A DNA stretch of 64,000 bases from Pocillopora verrucosa. Taxonomy: Eukaryota; Cnidaria; Anthozoa; Scleractinia; Pocilloporidae. The position numbers were made by a program, and so were the translations under genes. Of the stretch, positions 38,641 through 49,829 are shown piece after piece. The notes beneath the pieces are model-generated. The model searched no databases, was not told the origin of the DNA, and saw only the letters and a program-made list of their open reading frames with translations. The stretch lies in NCBI RefSeq assembly GCF_036669915.1, contig NC_089322.1:4373192-4437191 (forward strand), written 5' to 3'. Numbering within the stretch: the first letter of the stretch is position 1; every line of letters begins with the position of its first letter.

Positions 38641-41600
38641 GATAGTCTGTTCTAGGCGTTCTGTTTGTAAAAGGAAGGGAGAGTAGCGGCGGAGCGAGAA
38701 AAATACAGGAGACTTAATTGGCTCTGGTCGCGTAAAGGAGGGGGGCTTGGGTCGAGTTGCCTCGGACCCAAACTTCCCTCGGAGTTATGTTCCGATGAAA
38801 AGATAATGACCCTCACGTCAATGTTTTTTCTATGAGTTGGCACCTGCAGTGACTAATAGCTTTGTGGTAAATTAATACTTTTAATTTCTTTTCAGCGAAA
38901 AAAAATAATGTGGTGTACCAAAAAACCATTTTCCCCTAAAGACTCGACCATTTACATCAGACTTCCGCGAGGAAAATAGATAATCTGTTGATAAAAGACA
39001 TCAAATGATTCTTATCACTGACGGATCTGCCTGGTTTTCAAGTTGCTTCGCAACGATATTTTTTATGTAAACAGAAATAGGTTATTAAAGTCAGTGGTAT
39101 TGAGAAACTCGCTCTTTCTCACCACCAACATTAAAATTAAACTTGTAACCTTCCTAACTCTGATGTGCAGTTTTAACGAGCGATGAAAATTTGTGACGTC
39201 CTCAAAATTAACATTATAAAGCTCTATTTTAAATGTGTAAATGATTTTATGTTAAAACTAAAAATTTGAAAATGTCAGAACTTAATGAAACATTGGACAG
39301 CTTTGTTTATTTTTTCAAACGGCTGGATGAGAGACCATTGTCTTTTGCCTCCTTAAGTTTAGTTAATGTTTGCAATAGCCGCACGGTCCTTTTAACCATA
39401 ACTCAATCATCAGTCAAGGTGTCATTAGTTTTAAAACAGAGCACCGAAAGGACTTGAAAAAGGAGAAAAATACAACTGTCATTTAGTGAGAAAAACCACC
39501 AAGTCGGAAACAATGATAGGGTTAAAAATTACAGGTGAGATGACAATGTATACAGCGAATACATAATACCTTTTGACTCAAGAAGCAAAATAATTCTTCT
39601 CTCTCATATCATGATAAAAAAACAAATGAGTTAGAGGTATACATTGATAATCTGCATGAGCATATGTTGTGTCTCAAAAGTGTTGTTGAATTTCTTCTGT
39701 AAAATATATCTTTAGTCACCCATTTTGCTGTTGCTGAAGAGTAAACGGCGTGTTTGAATAACTAACTTAAAAATATGAAATATTTTAGTTTGAAAAGGAT
39801 GTGTGAATCATGTGAGGAAATAGGGGAAACATATGCGAGACAAGATTGTTTCGAGATTTCAAATAGATAACTTGCAAATTTATCATTCTTAGGGCTGTAC
39901 CTCGGAAAATCCTTTTCTCATTCAGCTAAATAAATAATTAGAAGTTATGAAAAAAACGTTTTTATTTGGAGTGAACAGACAAAGGGAAAAACTTAAAATC
40001 GTACGAGCGTCGTAATTACTATGCTGTTTTTTGTCATACACATGATGACTCAAGCTTTGATAAGCAGGCTGTGAGAGCATAAGTCGTAAGCCAGCTGACA
40101 TAACATTTCTCGACGGGTCATCAAGATGTATTCAAGAGGCTTTATTGCTTTTTCCAAGGGGTTCTGCTCATGAAAGGCCATGATAGGGAAACCGTTTAAC
40201 ACTTTAAATCCCACGATCTGATTGTTAATTCTCCCCTCTAGCTGCTACACACTTCCTGGGGAATTAGTTACGAGAATTTGGTGTTAGATTAAGATAACAA
40301 CTTCTGCCTAATGAGTTTGAGTATTCTCATTATCTGTGCGCTGGATTATGTATGGATATCACTAGGAGAGGTTACAAGTTAATCACTTCTGTGGCGTCCT
40401 GAAGCTCATATTGAAATGCCACTCGCTTATTATCCTAATAAACCGGTCATTATCTACCGCCTGTGGGGGGAGGGAAGGGGGGGGGGGGAGAGCAGAGGAT
40501 TTTGATGCGTGATGATAAAATTTACCTGATCCCCGATTAGGCTCTTAATATTCTTATGAATTCCTAGCCCCTCCTCATGGTCAGTCAATTGACAGCTAGA
40601 AATTATAATCTCTTGTTGGCAGTTAATTTTCTGTAGCCTCCCCTTTGTGGACTCTGTTGACGACGACTGTTCCCCCCATCGTCACTCCAAAAACCATGTG
40701 ATTCCTCCTCTCTCTTCCCCCTCCCCCCCCCCCTCCCGAGACGATAAATAATGACTGATCAATGAATTTAGGCCGGAGTTGTAAAAATGTATATAATTTC
40801 TTCCAAACAAACAAAAATATTCTAAGACATTGGTTATTTGATTTTTCAGTTTTTAGCTGGAGTTTGTGGTACATGGCGGCATTTGCAAGTATGGTAAACT
40901 TGTTTAATTTTTTCTTTTATTAGTTTTGATTTAATCTCCTCCATCGAAGAGGAACTGTTTTACTTTTCCGCCAACCCGCCTGTGGATCTCCCGGTTAATT
41001 ATATACAAACACAACTAAGGTCCAATTTCAAAATGATGTTTAAACCTTAAACTTAACTACAAAAGTTTTTTACTTGTTTCTCGGTCATTTGTTTCTTCGG
41101 CTCATTAATGTTTATCGGTCAGTAGTCAGTAAACTAGTCAGGTCAGCAAACTAATCAATTAAATTGCATTGTTCGCCCGAGCCTCCACCTCGCCTAATTA
41201 TTTGCGCTCATCGTGGCTGAAACTGGTATGTATTAAACACCAGCTCTATCCATCGTGAGCGCACGGTCAGAGAACTCTTAAGTTGAATTGTGTTGTTCAC
41301 CCACCATGGCTGAAGCTGCTGTATTACACACCAGTTTTATCTATTAATGAGCGCATCCATAGGCTAGTTACATTGGAGAACCAGCCTGTATCGCAGGTGT
41401 CTTTTTGGGGCGAGTTAACATCATAGGCTCGCGGTGGAGAAAGACGAGAAGATTTCTATCGCTCCGTCCCCACCCTCTCCTTACTTTTTGACCGTCGCTC
41501 ATCCCCCCCCCCCCCGCCCAAGCCTTCTACTGTTATAAAAATAAAAATCAAAGATGGCGATTATAATTTTTTTAACCAAGATAATAGTGAGCGCTAGTTC

Positions 41601-41774
41601 GCCAAAGTTACGCCAGCTGTGCCGGCTAAGAAGCAACATGTTAACCACATTTCTGCCCACCCCACTGCCCTTTTATCTCCTCTCGTCTCTCTATTCCCCC
41701 TACCCCTCCCATGCTAAGTCATTCATGGTCTCAAGTTACTTACTGTTCCAATTTGTTTCATACCCTATATAACA
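38641..41774. other. Gene-poor stretch between microprotein copy 2 and the ShKT-PAN gene
   Basis: No supported gene. It contains the third GC-rich MITE and pyrimidine/purine tracts. A signal-peptide exon for the downstream ShKT-PAN gene should lie here or within the last few hundred bases. The ORF at 41554-41772 starts with a hydrophobic stretch, but its only nearby donor gives the wrong phase, so I did not join it. Confidence 0.45.
40445..40758. mobile_element. GC-rich-ended MITE, copy 3
   Basis: Starts 'ggtcattatctaccgcctgt' and ends with the imperfect inverse 'gagacgataaataatgactg'. Internal 'tttacctgatccccgatta' and 'ggcagttaattttctgtagc' match the copies at 35275 and 38337. It carries G and C homopolymer runs near the two ends and lies outside the tandem duplication, showing this is a dispersed family. 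Confidence 0.7.
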
Positions 41775-43366
41775 ATGGCGCCAGCATCTTGCTCAGATAG
41801 AGGTTATTTTTGTTGGATTTGGAAGACCACTGGCAAATGCAAAAGGACTTCCGACTATGCTGTGTACAAATGCCAAAAGACATGCAACTTTTGTCCTGTC
41901 CCGACAGGTGAGTAAAGGCAAAAATGTTTGAATGAAGCTAAACTAAATCTTAAGATTCCATGGAAGCAGAAAAAAAAGGTTATCAAGAAACCCTGGACGA
42001 TTATAAAGGTCGTATCAAGGTATCGTCGACTTGACACGTCACTAACGACAAGAATTAGAAATTGTCTAAGATCAAGTGGTGACTGATTGGCTTTGTCAGA
42101 CCACATCTGATTGATTGAGAAGATGGCGCGAGGTTAAGGCGAACGGAAAAACCTTTGAGAATTTTTTCTATTTTTTCTTTTCACTTCAAATGCATGTGTG
42201 CGGGGCAAAAGAATCGGCGACAGTTCTCCTAAATGATTACAACGCAATCAAGAATTCATTAAGTTCATTAAAAACAGTGAGTATGGTTGCAATACAAAAC
42301 TCTGTACCCTCTGTGCAGTGTTTCCCATAAACCGTGCGCCCTAATCGATGCTCCCATGCGAATGTTCAACCTATAAATTCTCGTATGCGACTAGCTTCAG
42401 TTATGGACGCTTTTTCTGCTTCTAGAGAACCTGCTTACAAAAGCGTCTGAACTTCATTTACCACTGTAGATAATAAAAACAAATTCTCTTTGAATTTGTT
42501 GCAGAGGCGCCGAAACCTACGGATATACCACCAACATTTACAACAACTGACCAGCCTTCGGAGTGCCATCTCGAAAAACTTCTACCCATCAGCAGAGAAC
42601 GTGTTCGGGACAAACAGCTACAGGGTCACGTGATTTACCATCAGTCTGTTGTATCAGAAATTCAATGCGAGGATCTTTGCCTTCGGATTCCCAGATGTTT
42701 GGCTTATAATTATCAGTATTCTGGAAAGCATGACGAGAATGAGAGGGCCTGTGAACTGATGAACAGTGTGGTAGATGTAAAGAGCAGCGTTGGTTTCAGC
42801 TTCCGACTGTTCGAGCGCAATAGAGCCAATAAGGTGCGTGGAGAAGTGATCGATATTGAAATTCTCTAATTAGAATTTCGTAAGGGAGCTTTCACAGGGA
42901 GCTTTCCTGTTTATTTTTCCTGTTTCTCGTTTGTTGGTTTGTTTCTGAGTAAAACACGAATCTTTATTGCTCGCTCGCGTACGATGCCCGAGGGTCGCGC
43001 TCGCACGGGCAACCCAGTTACAATCACTACAGTGCTATGCGCAGTCGATCCAGACGTGGGACGAACATAGATATGATTTAGAAAATTACTAAAGATAAAT
43101 CATGCAATACACTTTCCAACAGTTAGTTTACATCTCTAGCATATTCTTCACATGGGTAATCTCCTTTTTTTCTTATTGAGTTGTTGCAAACCAGCTGTTT
43201 TCTCTCCTCTTTTTGTTTTTTTCTCTCGCGTGCGTCCTTAGAAACTCACGCTCTTTCCACTAGTACGCTTACCACCTTGGTTACAAGCAATTTTCTGTGT
43301 TGAAATGAAAGAAACTTTCTCTTTCTTTTTCAGTATTTATTCAGCAATTGCCTTGGTGATACGTGA
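41775..43366 (+). CDS. Secreted-type ShKT plus PAN/Apple-like protein (5' end unresolved)
   Basis: Three supported exons: 41775 or 41785 to 41907, 42505-42833 and 43334-43366 (TGA); phases 1 and 0, GT-AG. The first carries a six-Cys ShKT-type domain (spacing C-x5-C-x8-C-x11-C-x3-C-x2-C), a fold named after a sea anemone toxin but also common in non-toxic secreted and enzyme proteins. The second has a Thr/Pro linker and a PAN/Apple-like module with the QCEDLC core. The short last exon adds one Cys, as in the PAN gene at 51745-53186. ATG 41775 is in frame but gives no signal peptide. An acceptor-like CAG at 41782-41784 fits a missing phase-1 signal exon upstream. Extracellular location is inferred; toxicity cannot be inferred. 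Confidence 0.7.
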
Positions 43367-44750
43367 AACCTTCTAATCTGATAATGGGCGACCAATTCAA
43401 GACTGAACAACACTTTCCTCTTTGTGGATTAAGGAGAAAACCCATCGTGTATACTTACTTCTCTTGTCTCACTTCAGTAGCAAACACACACATCCTACTG
43501 TCTCCGGGCGTGATACTTGGAATATCAAGGGAAAGAATCTAACATTTCTAACCAATAGCTGCACTGTCATCTGCGTTTAAAGCGCAGTTGAGGGCATACA
43601 GCGGAGACATAAGACCTTTCAATTGCTTATCAAAACTTAGTATGTCCCTCCAGCGTATTACCTAGTATGCGCAGATTGTCAGTTTTAACCCTTTAACTCC
43701 CAAGATCTCACTAGTAATTCACCTAAACTACTATCTGCCATATAGTTCTTGTGATGTTAGTTTGGAGAATTTGGTATTGGATCAACTAATAATCTCCTAA
43801 TTAATATTTTTCTTTATTCTCATCACTTGTCTGCTTGATATTGTATTGATATTGTAAGGAGAAATTCTGTCTTAGTCACTCATGGGAGTTAAAGGGTTAA
43901 GTCAAAATGCGAGGTGTTAGTAAATATATCTTATCAGACGTTTTGGTGTGTGGTATTTCTGGGTATTTTAACGAGTTTTTTTGTATTTTGACCCGCCTTA
44001 CGGGCTCGTTACAATATGGCACAGTTCCTAAAAATACCAAGGGATAACACGCACAGAAGTGTCTAATAACTTATTCAATATCGTAGTGCTTTATCTTAAA
44101 TCAGGAATCCATTATCATTTAGTAATGGCTCCTTTTTATATGCATCTCTTTGAAACACTTAATGCCAGCTGAGCCAACCTGTGATGCAGATGTTTTTATT
44201 TTGCATTAAAACAAATAACCGTACACTATCGTGGCTAAAAATCAAACATTTATTTTTGCTTGTGCACGATTGGTCAGAACGCATCACGTGACCAAATATC
44301 CCCCCCACCGCCTCCTCGACTAAAACTAAATAATGCACTCTTTTCGCGCATTATTTCTACCTTACTTAGTGCAGTTGTATAATAGTAATCTATGACTTCG
44401 TAATTAAAGATATCCTTAATTTGTCATATACTTGAATATAATCTTGGACCCAGATCCTACCGTCTACCTCTAACTGGGATGTGTAAACCGCTTGGCCGTG
44501 GATATTTACAGCAAAGAAGCCTAATGAAGATTTTTTTATTAACTAGCCTCTTCACCGTCAAAAACGTTCATTGTGTTACACATTGACTTTTAAGTATTTC
44601 CCAGTACACCTTCGTCTTTTATTCTCAAACATAAGCTATCTGTTTTATCGCCTTGTATCAAATTTAATAAATTGTTGACGCGTGATTTTATCTCTTCAGG
44701 TGCTCGGAGGTAGATATGTAGTACTTGCTTATCACACCCTATCTAGCCAG
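43367..44750. other. Intergenic, one MITE
   Basis: Holds the intact TTAA-flanked MITE at 43685-43900. No coding region is recognised elsewhere in this stretch. Confidence 0.6.
43685..43900. mobile_element. TTAA-flanked MITE with perfect 18-bp ends
   Basis: Begins ttaaccctttaactccca and ends with the exact inverse tgggagttaaagggttaa, 216 bp in total. The TTAA at each end followed by CCC is the signature of piggyBac-superfamily target duplication. No ORF, so non-autonomous. Relatives at 59723-59933 and 60495-60706 share the inside ('gagaatttggtat.ggatcaa', 'gtaaggagaaattct'). Confidence 0.85.
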
Positions 44751-45950
44751 TCAGAGCGCGCAAAAAGCTCTATTTACCCTCTCAGGTGTGATCACAATTT
44801 TACAAAAAACAACCGCAAGAAAAACCAAAATAATCAGGGATATTAAAAGAAATATAAAACCCACCCATTCATACATCAAGAAACATTTCAAATAACTTTC
44901 TGGAAGTTGTTTTGTCTGTTCCATGTTCTCTGCCACAAAAAAAAACTCCAACAATTTAAAACTATGCCCTATAGCCATTGCCGAAGCAAAATCGCACCTT
45001 TGATAGTCTGCCAATTTTTTCCTGAAATAAAAACCGGGTATATCCACCGGTTGAAGGCCAATTTCTTTGGCTAAGACACCTATGTAGGCATCTTCGACAG
45101 GGAACACAGGTCTTCTTTCTACTGCTTCTAGTAGAGAAGGAAGAACATCCCTGGAAATAATGTAAGACGCACCTATGCAGTAAGAAGGATAAAAATCTTC
45201 AGCCAGGCAGTCTCTAGCAACGCAGTGTTTCGATTCCTTTGCTCGTACTACTGGACCATTGTCACCACCAACGAAACCACCGTATAATTTATCCCTTGCA
45301 TAATTATTATTTGCATAATTATCCAGCCATGATAGCAGTCGAGGAACATGAACATAAACATCGTCATCTGTTTTGAGGATAAAGCGCGGGTTTACATGAA
45401 TCAAACTCCATAGCAACTCAGACAAAATCTTAATCACTAAATTTTTGTAACTATCCGTCATGTTCAGCACAAGAATGTCTTCAAAAAAGGCCGCTTCTTG
45501 GCGAATTTCTTCAGAGCGTTCGGCGTCGAGAGCTTTGCCTATAACAAAGACGCGCTCCCAGTTTCTCCGGCCACTTTTGATCGACTTGTCACCCCATGTA
45601 TTACGTATACTGTTTCGTCGCTCTGAATGCAACTTGTCAACTCCAGATGTGATTAAAACCAAAAGGAAAATACTTGTGTTGTTGAAGTGCAGGGTTGGTT
45701 GCGTAACATGAGGAGCGAATGAAAATGTCAGCTGAGAGCACTGCCAACGAACGTTCTTGAGTCGTGGGTACATGGTCGTAATGTCATTGAAACTCGAAGA
45801 ATTAACTCTTAGTTGTCCTTTCAATCCCTCTTCCTTCGTGAAAATCCTTTTCCGTTTCTCATTTGGATAGTAAGTGTTTAAATAAATCACTACTATAGCG
45901 ACATTTAGAAATCCTACAACTGTGACAATTTTACAAAATGCTCTTTTCAT
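44751..45950 (-). CDS. GT31 beta-1,3-glycosyltransferase-like, intronless, copy A
   Basis: The open frame extends to 46031, but the paralogue at 48575-49774 starts at the Met corresponding to 45950, giving 399 residues in both; I chose that start. An N-terminal membrane segment (about residues 7-24) is followed by a stem and a GT31 catalytic domain: RRNSIRNTW, the DxD-type TDDDVYVHV (about 194-202) and EDAYIG (about 285-290), with conserved Cys. GT31 enzymes transfer Gal or GlcNAc in beta-1,3 linkage from UDP-sugars, in the Golgi lumen. The acceptor and donor cannot be told from sequence. Unusually, a second long hydrophobic segment sits near the C-terminus (about 370-390). It is head-to-head with its paralogue across a Penelope-like element. 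Confidence 0.88.
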   Translation of the reverse strand: MKRAFCKIVTVVGFLNVAIVVIYLNTYYPNEKRKRIFTKEEGLKGQLRVNSSSFNDITTMYPRLKNVRWQCSQLTFSFAPHVTQPTLHFNNTSIFLLVLITSGVDKLHSERRNSIRNTWGDKSIKSGRRNWERVFVIGKALDAERSEEIRQEAAFFEDILVLNMTDSYKNLVIKILSELLWSLIHVNPRFILKTDDDVYVHVPRLLSWLDNYANNNYARDKLYGGFVGGDNGPVVRAKESKHCVARDCLAEDFYPSYCIGASYIISRDVLPSLLEAVERRPVFPVEDAYIGVLAKEIGLQPVDIPGFYFRKKLADYQRCDFASAMAIGHSFKLLEFFFVAENMEQTKQLPESYLKCFLMYEWVGFIFLLISLIILVFLAVVFCKIVITPERVNRAFCAL

Positions 45951-46089
45951 TGTGCCTGTGGATATTGCACCGATGTAGCCGTGAGTTGTGAATTTAGTCT
46001 TCCTGAGAGCTAAAACAGCTGAAAACGTCACTCGACAGGGTCAGCATTAGATTCCATCCACCAAAACCACCTCGAATGACTGCGATGGA

Positions 46090-47625
46090 ATGATGGACAA
46101 CTCATGACCAAAGTTCATAAACTATCCAAAATTCATAAACCGGGAATTCCTTTGAGACCCATTGTCTCTTTTGTTAATTCTCCGACTTATGCAATTTCTG
46201 GTTATCTTGCGAGAATTTTGTCACCTGTTGTTGGGAATACTGATTACACTGTCAAAAATTCCTGGGAATTTGCGGATTTCATAAGAGATAAACTCTTAAC
46301 GCTCGTGAAGAATTAGTATCTTTCGACGTTGTTTCGCTCTTCACTAAAATCCCAGTTGATCTTGCCGTGCCGGAGGAGAGACTCAGAGAAGATGCTTCCC
46401 TAGGACAAAGAACTTCTTTGCCTGTGGAGGATATTATTCATCTGCTGTCTTTTTGCCTCAAAACCACGCAATTTACATATAACGGTACCTACTATAAACA
46501 AGTTTTTGGTACAGCGATGGGTTCGCCCGTCTCTGCTGTCATTGCTAACATGGTAATTGAAGACGTGAAAGAAAGGGCCTTAGCTGCTTCACCGGTTAAA
46601 CCCTTTTTCTGGAAACGATATGTCGATGATGTTATTTCTGCGGTATCCGGAAATGAAGCGGAGCGCCTCCTGTCGCATTTGAATTTAGTAGAGCCGTCGA
46701 TCCAATTCACCCTTGAGAGTGAAAAGGATAGACATTCGCCCTTTCTTGATTTAAATGTGTCCAGAGGTGTTCAGGGTAATTTAGAGACAGGTGTCTGACC
46801 GTAAACCTACCCACAACGAAAAATAACTCGCTTTCGATTCTCACCACCCTATTTGCCACAAAAAGTCCGTAGCCAAAACTTTACTTAGGAGGGCTGACTG
46901 TCGACCATCTTCACTCGATTCGAAGGCTGAGGAAAGGAAATATGTTTCTAATGTCCTAAAGGCAAATGGCTATACAAAAACCTTTCCGTAACTGCCAAAA
47001 ATCAGTTACAACTAGTAACGCTCTTGATGAAAGGGAACCAGCGACTGGTTTTGCTGTTATTCCTTACATACAGGGTGTTACTGAACCCATCAAGAGAATT
47101 TTGAATAACCACTACGTTAAAGTTGCTCAAAAACCTTTTCAGACTTTGGGGCATATTTTCGCCAAACCTAAGGTTCCTGTCCCGAAAGAACAACGAACCG
47201 ACGCCATTTATTCTATTCCTTGCAATGACTGTGACAACGAATACATCGGACAGACCAAACGCCAGTTTGGTACACGGTTAAAATAGCACCAAAAAGCGGT
47301 TTTTCTTTGCAAAAAGGAAAATTCAGCTTTATCGGAGCATACTTGCCTAACCAACCATACAATTGGGTGAGATAATTCTAAAATTATCACCACTAATCGG
47401 CGTTACCACCAGCGCCGCTGTTTGGAGGCTAGGCACATAAACTCCGCCCACGCTCCTCTAAATCGTGACGATGGCGGTCTGCTTCCTGACGCTTATTTAC
47501 ACCTCGTCAGAAAAAAGGCCGCTAATTAGTGATCAAATAAAAGGACCTCTTGTTGCAGCGTTTAGATCACCCCTGATGAAGGCACTAGACAGGAGTGTCG
47601 AAACGTTGGGTCTATGAATCGTAAC
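46090..47625 (+). mobile_element. Decayed Penelope-like retroelement
   Basis: Pieces of a reverse transcriptase lie in at least two frames between about 46104 and 46980: a KIHKPGIPLRPIVS start, then SFDVVSLFTKIP, GTAMGSPVSAVIANM and the YVDD catalytic box. A GIY-YIG-type endonuclease region follows at about 47180-47525 (IPCNDCDNEYIGQTKR, then KIITTNRRYHQRRCLEAWHI). This RT plus C-terminal GIY-YIG order is characteristic of Penelope-like elements. Stops and frame changes at about 46315, 46798 and 47285 show it is not functional. A hammerhead-like motif follows at 47573-47612. It lies in the ~2.6-kb gap between the divergent GT31 genes. Boundaries are approximate. Confidence 0.85.
47573..47612 (+). 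ncRNA. Hammerhead-ribozyme-like motif in the Penelope-like element
   Basis: CTGATGA at 47573-47579, a 6-bp stem (ggcact 47581-47586 with agtgtc 47594-47599, one G-U pair), GAAA at 47600-47603, then a short helix III candidate and GTC at 47610-47612. Penelope-like elements are known to carry hammerhead motifs with very short helix III. Helix I pairing is not evident here, so activity is doubtful. Confidence 0.5.
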
Positions 47626-48224
47626 TTCTTCGGTTACATTCATTAAATCTGCAAACCAGTGTAGCATCAAACTATGTCTGAAGTCTGTTAAGTCTTGAAG
47701 GTTACTCAGTCCCATCTTCAGAGGCCGAAAAAATAATTTTTTTCTCTTATTTGACTTAACTGAATGCAAAAATTTTACTTAACGTTTCCAAAAGAAAAAA
47801 ATTTTTCAATCTGCAAAAGCACCCGAGTCACTTAGAAAAACGTATTTTCAAATAAAAGTTAATAGATTAGGAAGTTGTCATAATCTCGTACCAGAGCGAA
47901 CCCCTGGGGAACGTATTTCATGTTATTTGCATATTTTGATGACTTTCTGGTTACTAGAATTTACAACTAGAAAATGGCGTAGCTTAAAGTTGAAAATTAT
48001 AAAAACTGAACGATTTTAAAACAAAATTTTCTATTGCACAACACTTTTGGGACATAAAATACACAAATATGCTAAGAACAAATTTAAAAAGACAAGCAGC
48101 GTTATCGATAGGTAAGGAGAAATATTGAATGAAATGATTATACGCCTACTGGCCACATTGATTGGTATAGATTTAACTCTCGGACGAATTTTTCCAAAAC
48201 ACTAGCTCTCCTAAGTAAATTAAA

Positions 48225-48374
48225 ATGAAGATGCCAGCTCTAATGAACATCACAAGGTATTTACTGGTTTTGAACCTGATCTTTCTTTTCTCAAGTCCAG
48301 CAATTGAAAAGTCCAGTCCATGTAATACTTCTTTCGAGCCCGCTGTAATTTCTGGTGTGCGGAAATCTATTTGA
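48225..48374 (+). CDS. Candidate small secreted ORF or signal-peptide exon
   Basis: 49 codons starting with a typical signal peptide (basic start, then LLVLNLIFLFSSPA with a plausible cleavage site), one Cys, and TGA at 48372-48374. A GTGTGC donor-like site lies at about 48354, so this may be the first exon of a spliced gene; no partner exon was identified before the GT31 gene 200 bp downstream. It could also be chance. No homologue is recognised. Confidence 0.3.
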   Translation: MKMPALMNITRYLLVLNLIFLFSSPAIEKSSPCNTSFEPAVISGVRKSI

Positions 48375-48574
48375 ATTGTGAAAAGGACATATGCTTTGGC
48401 GTCGCTTGAGGAAATTTGAATACGATTCTTTCTTCTGTGGATTTACGGCCATAAAGGTACGAACTGGAAAATTGACAATTTAGATTTTAGGTATCAAGTG
48501 GGGTTTCTTTAAAAATCATGAGATGGAGCAAAATTGACTTGTGAAAAAATATCCACTGTGTGTAAAATAGGACA

Positions 48575-49774
48575 ATGAAAAGAGCATTTTGTGAAATTGT
48601 CACAGCTGTAGGACTTCTTCACGTCGCTACAGTGGTAATTTATTTAAAACTGTTCCATCAAGATGTTAAATCAACAAGAATTTTAACGAAGGAAGAGGAA
48701 TTGGAGGGACGAATTAAAGGTATTTCTTCGAGTATCAATGATATTTCAACCAAATACTCTGGACTCAAGGACGTACGTTCGCAATGCTCTCAGCTGACAT
48801 TTTCATTCGCTTCTCATGTCACGCAACCAACCCTCCACACCAACAACACAAGTATTTTCCTTTTGGTTTTAATCACCTCTGGAGTTGGAAAATTGTATTC
48901 AGAGCGACGAAATAGTGTCCGTAACACATGGGGTGATAAGTCGATTAAAAGTGGCCAGAGAAACTGGGAGCGCGTCTTTGTGATAGGCAAAGCTCTTAGC
49001 GCCGAACACTCTGAAGAAATTCGCCAAGAAGCGGCCTTTTTTGAAGACATTCTTGTGCTGAACATGACAGATAGTTACAAAAATTTAGTGATTAAGATTT
49101 TGTCTGAGTTGCTATGGAGTTTGATTCATGTAAACCCACGTTTTATCCTCAAAGCAGATGACGATGTTTATGTTCATGTTCCTGGACTACTATCATGGCT
49201 GGATAATTATGCAAATAATGATTATGCAGGGGATAAATTATACGGCGGTTTCGTTATTGGCGACGGTGAAGTGAGACGAGGAGAGAAAAGGAAAAACCGC
49301 GTTGCGAGAGACTGTTTGGCAAAAGATTTCTATCCTCCTTACTGCACGGGTGCTTTTTACGTCCTCTCAACTGATATTCTTCCTTCACTATTTAAAGCAG
49401 TGGAGATAAGACCAGCATTCCCTGTTGAAGATGCCTACATGGGTATCTTAGCTCAAGAAATTGGCGTTCAACCGGTAGATATACCCGGTTTTTATTTTAG
49501 GAAAAAAGTGACAGATTATGGAAGGTGTGACTTTGCTTCTGCAATAGCTGTAGGGCATAATCTTGGGTTGGTGGAGTTTAGTTTTGTAGCAAAGAACCTA
49601 GAACAGACAAAACAACTTCCAAAAAGTTATTATAAATGTTTCTTGATGTATGAATGGGTGGGTTTTATATTTCTTTTAATATTCCTGATTATTTTGGTTT
49701 TTCTTATGGTTATTTTTGTGAAATTCCTATCACATCTGAGAAGAATCTTGTATGGTATATATCTCAAGGTATAG
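48575..49774 (+). CDS. GT31 beta-1,3-glycosyltransferase-like, intronless, copy B
   Basis: 399 residues, no introns. N-terminal membrane segment at about 7-24, stem with Ser/Thr, catalytic domain with RRNSVRNTWG (111-120), ADDDVYVHV (194-202) and EDAYMG (285-290), and Cys at 247 and 257. The active-site motifs are intact. A hydrophobic C-terminal segment at about 370-390 (FIFLLIFLIILVFLMVI) is followed by basic residues, giving a predicted double-pass topology unlike the usual type II GT31 enzymes. It is closely similar to copy A along the whole length. The main divergence is in the loop at about 230-243, where copy A reads DNGPVVRAKESK and copy B DGEVRRGEKRK. Likely Golgi; substrate unknown. 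Confidence 0.88.
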   Translation: MKRAFCEIVTAVGLLHVATVVIYLKLFHQDVKSTRILTKEEELEGRIKGISSSINDISTKYSGLKDVRSQCSQLTFSFASHVTQPTLHTNNTSIFLLVLITSGVGKLYSERRNSVRNTWGDKSIKSGQRNWERVFVIGKALSAEHSEEIRQEAAFFEDILVLNMTDSYKNLVIKILSELLWSLIHVNPRFILKADDDVYVHVPGLLSWLDNYANNDYAGDKLYGGFVIGDGEVRRGEKRKNRVARDCLAKDFYPPYCTGAFYVLSTDILPSLFKAVEIRPAFPVEDAYMGILAQEIGVQPVDIPGFYFRKKVTDYGRCDFASAIAVGHNLGLVEFSFVAKNLEQTKQLPKSYYKCFLMYEWVGFIFLLIFLIILVFLMVIFVKFLSHLRRILYGIYLKV

Positions 49775-49829
49775 TGTAACAAGTAATTTGACTTACACCC
49801 GATTGTCACAATGCTTTTTGTAGCATTAA

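Noticed and set aside
41554-41772. 72-codon ORF as the signal-peptide exon of the ShKT-PAN gene
   Set aside because: It begins with a hydrophobic stretch, but its donor would leave phase 0 whereas the ShKT exon needs phase 1, and the frame ends at a stop just before it.
45460-45711. Plus-strand ORF across GT31 copy A (and its twin 48814-49065 minus)
   Set aside because: Antisense shadow frames of the conserved glycosyltransferase coding sequence; their similarity to each other follows from the paralogy.
45951-46031. 27-residue N-terminal extension of GT31 copy A
   Set aside because: The paralogue starts at the equivalent of Met 45950, right before the membrane segment, and has no such extension.
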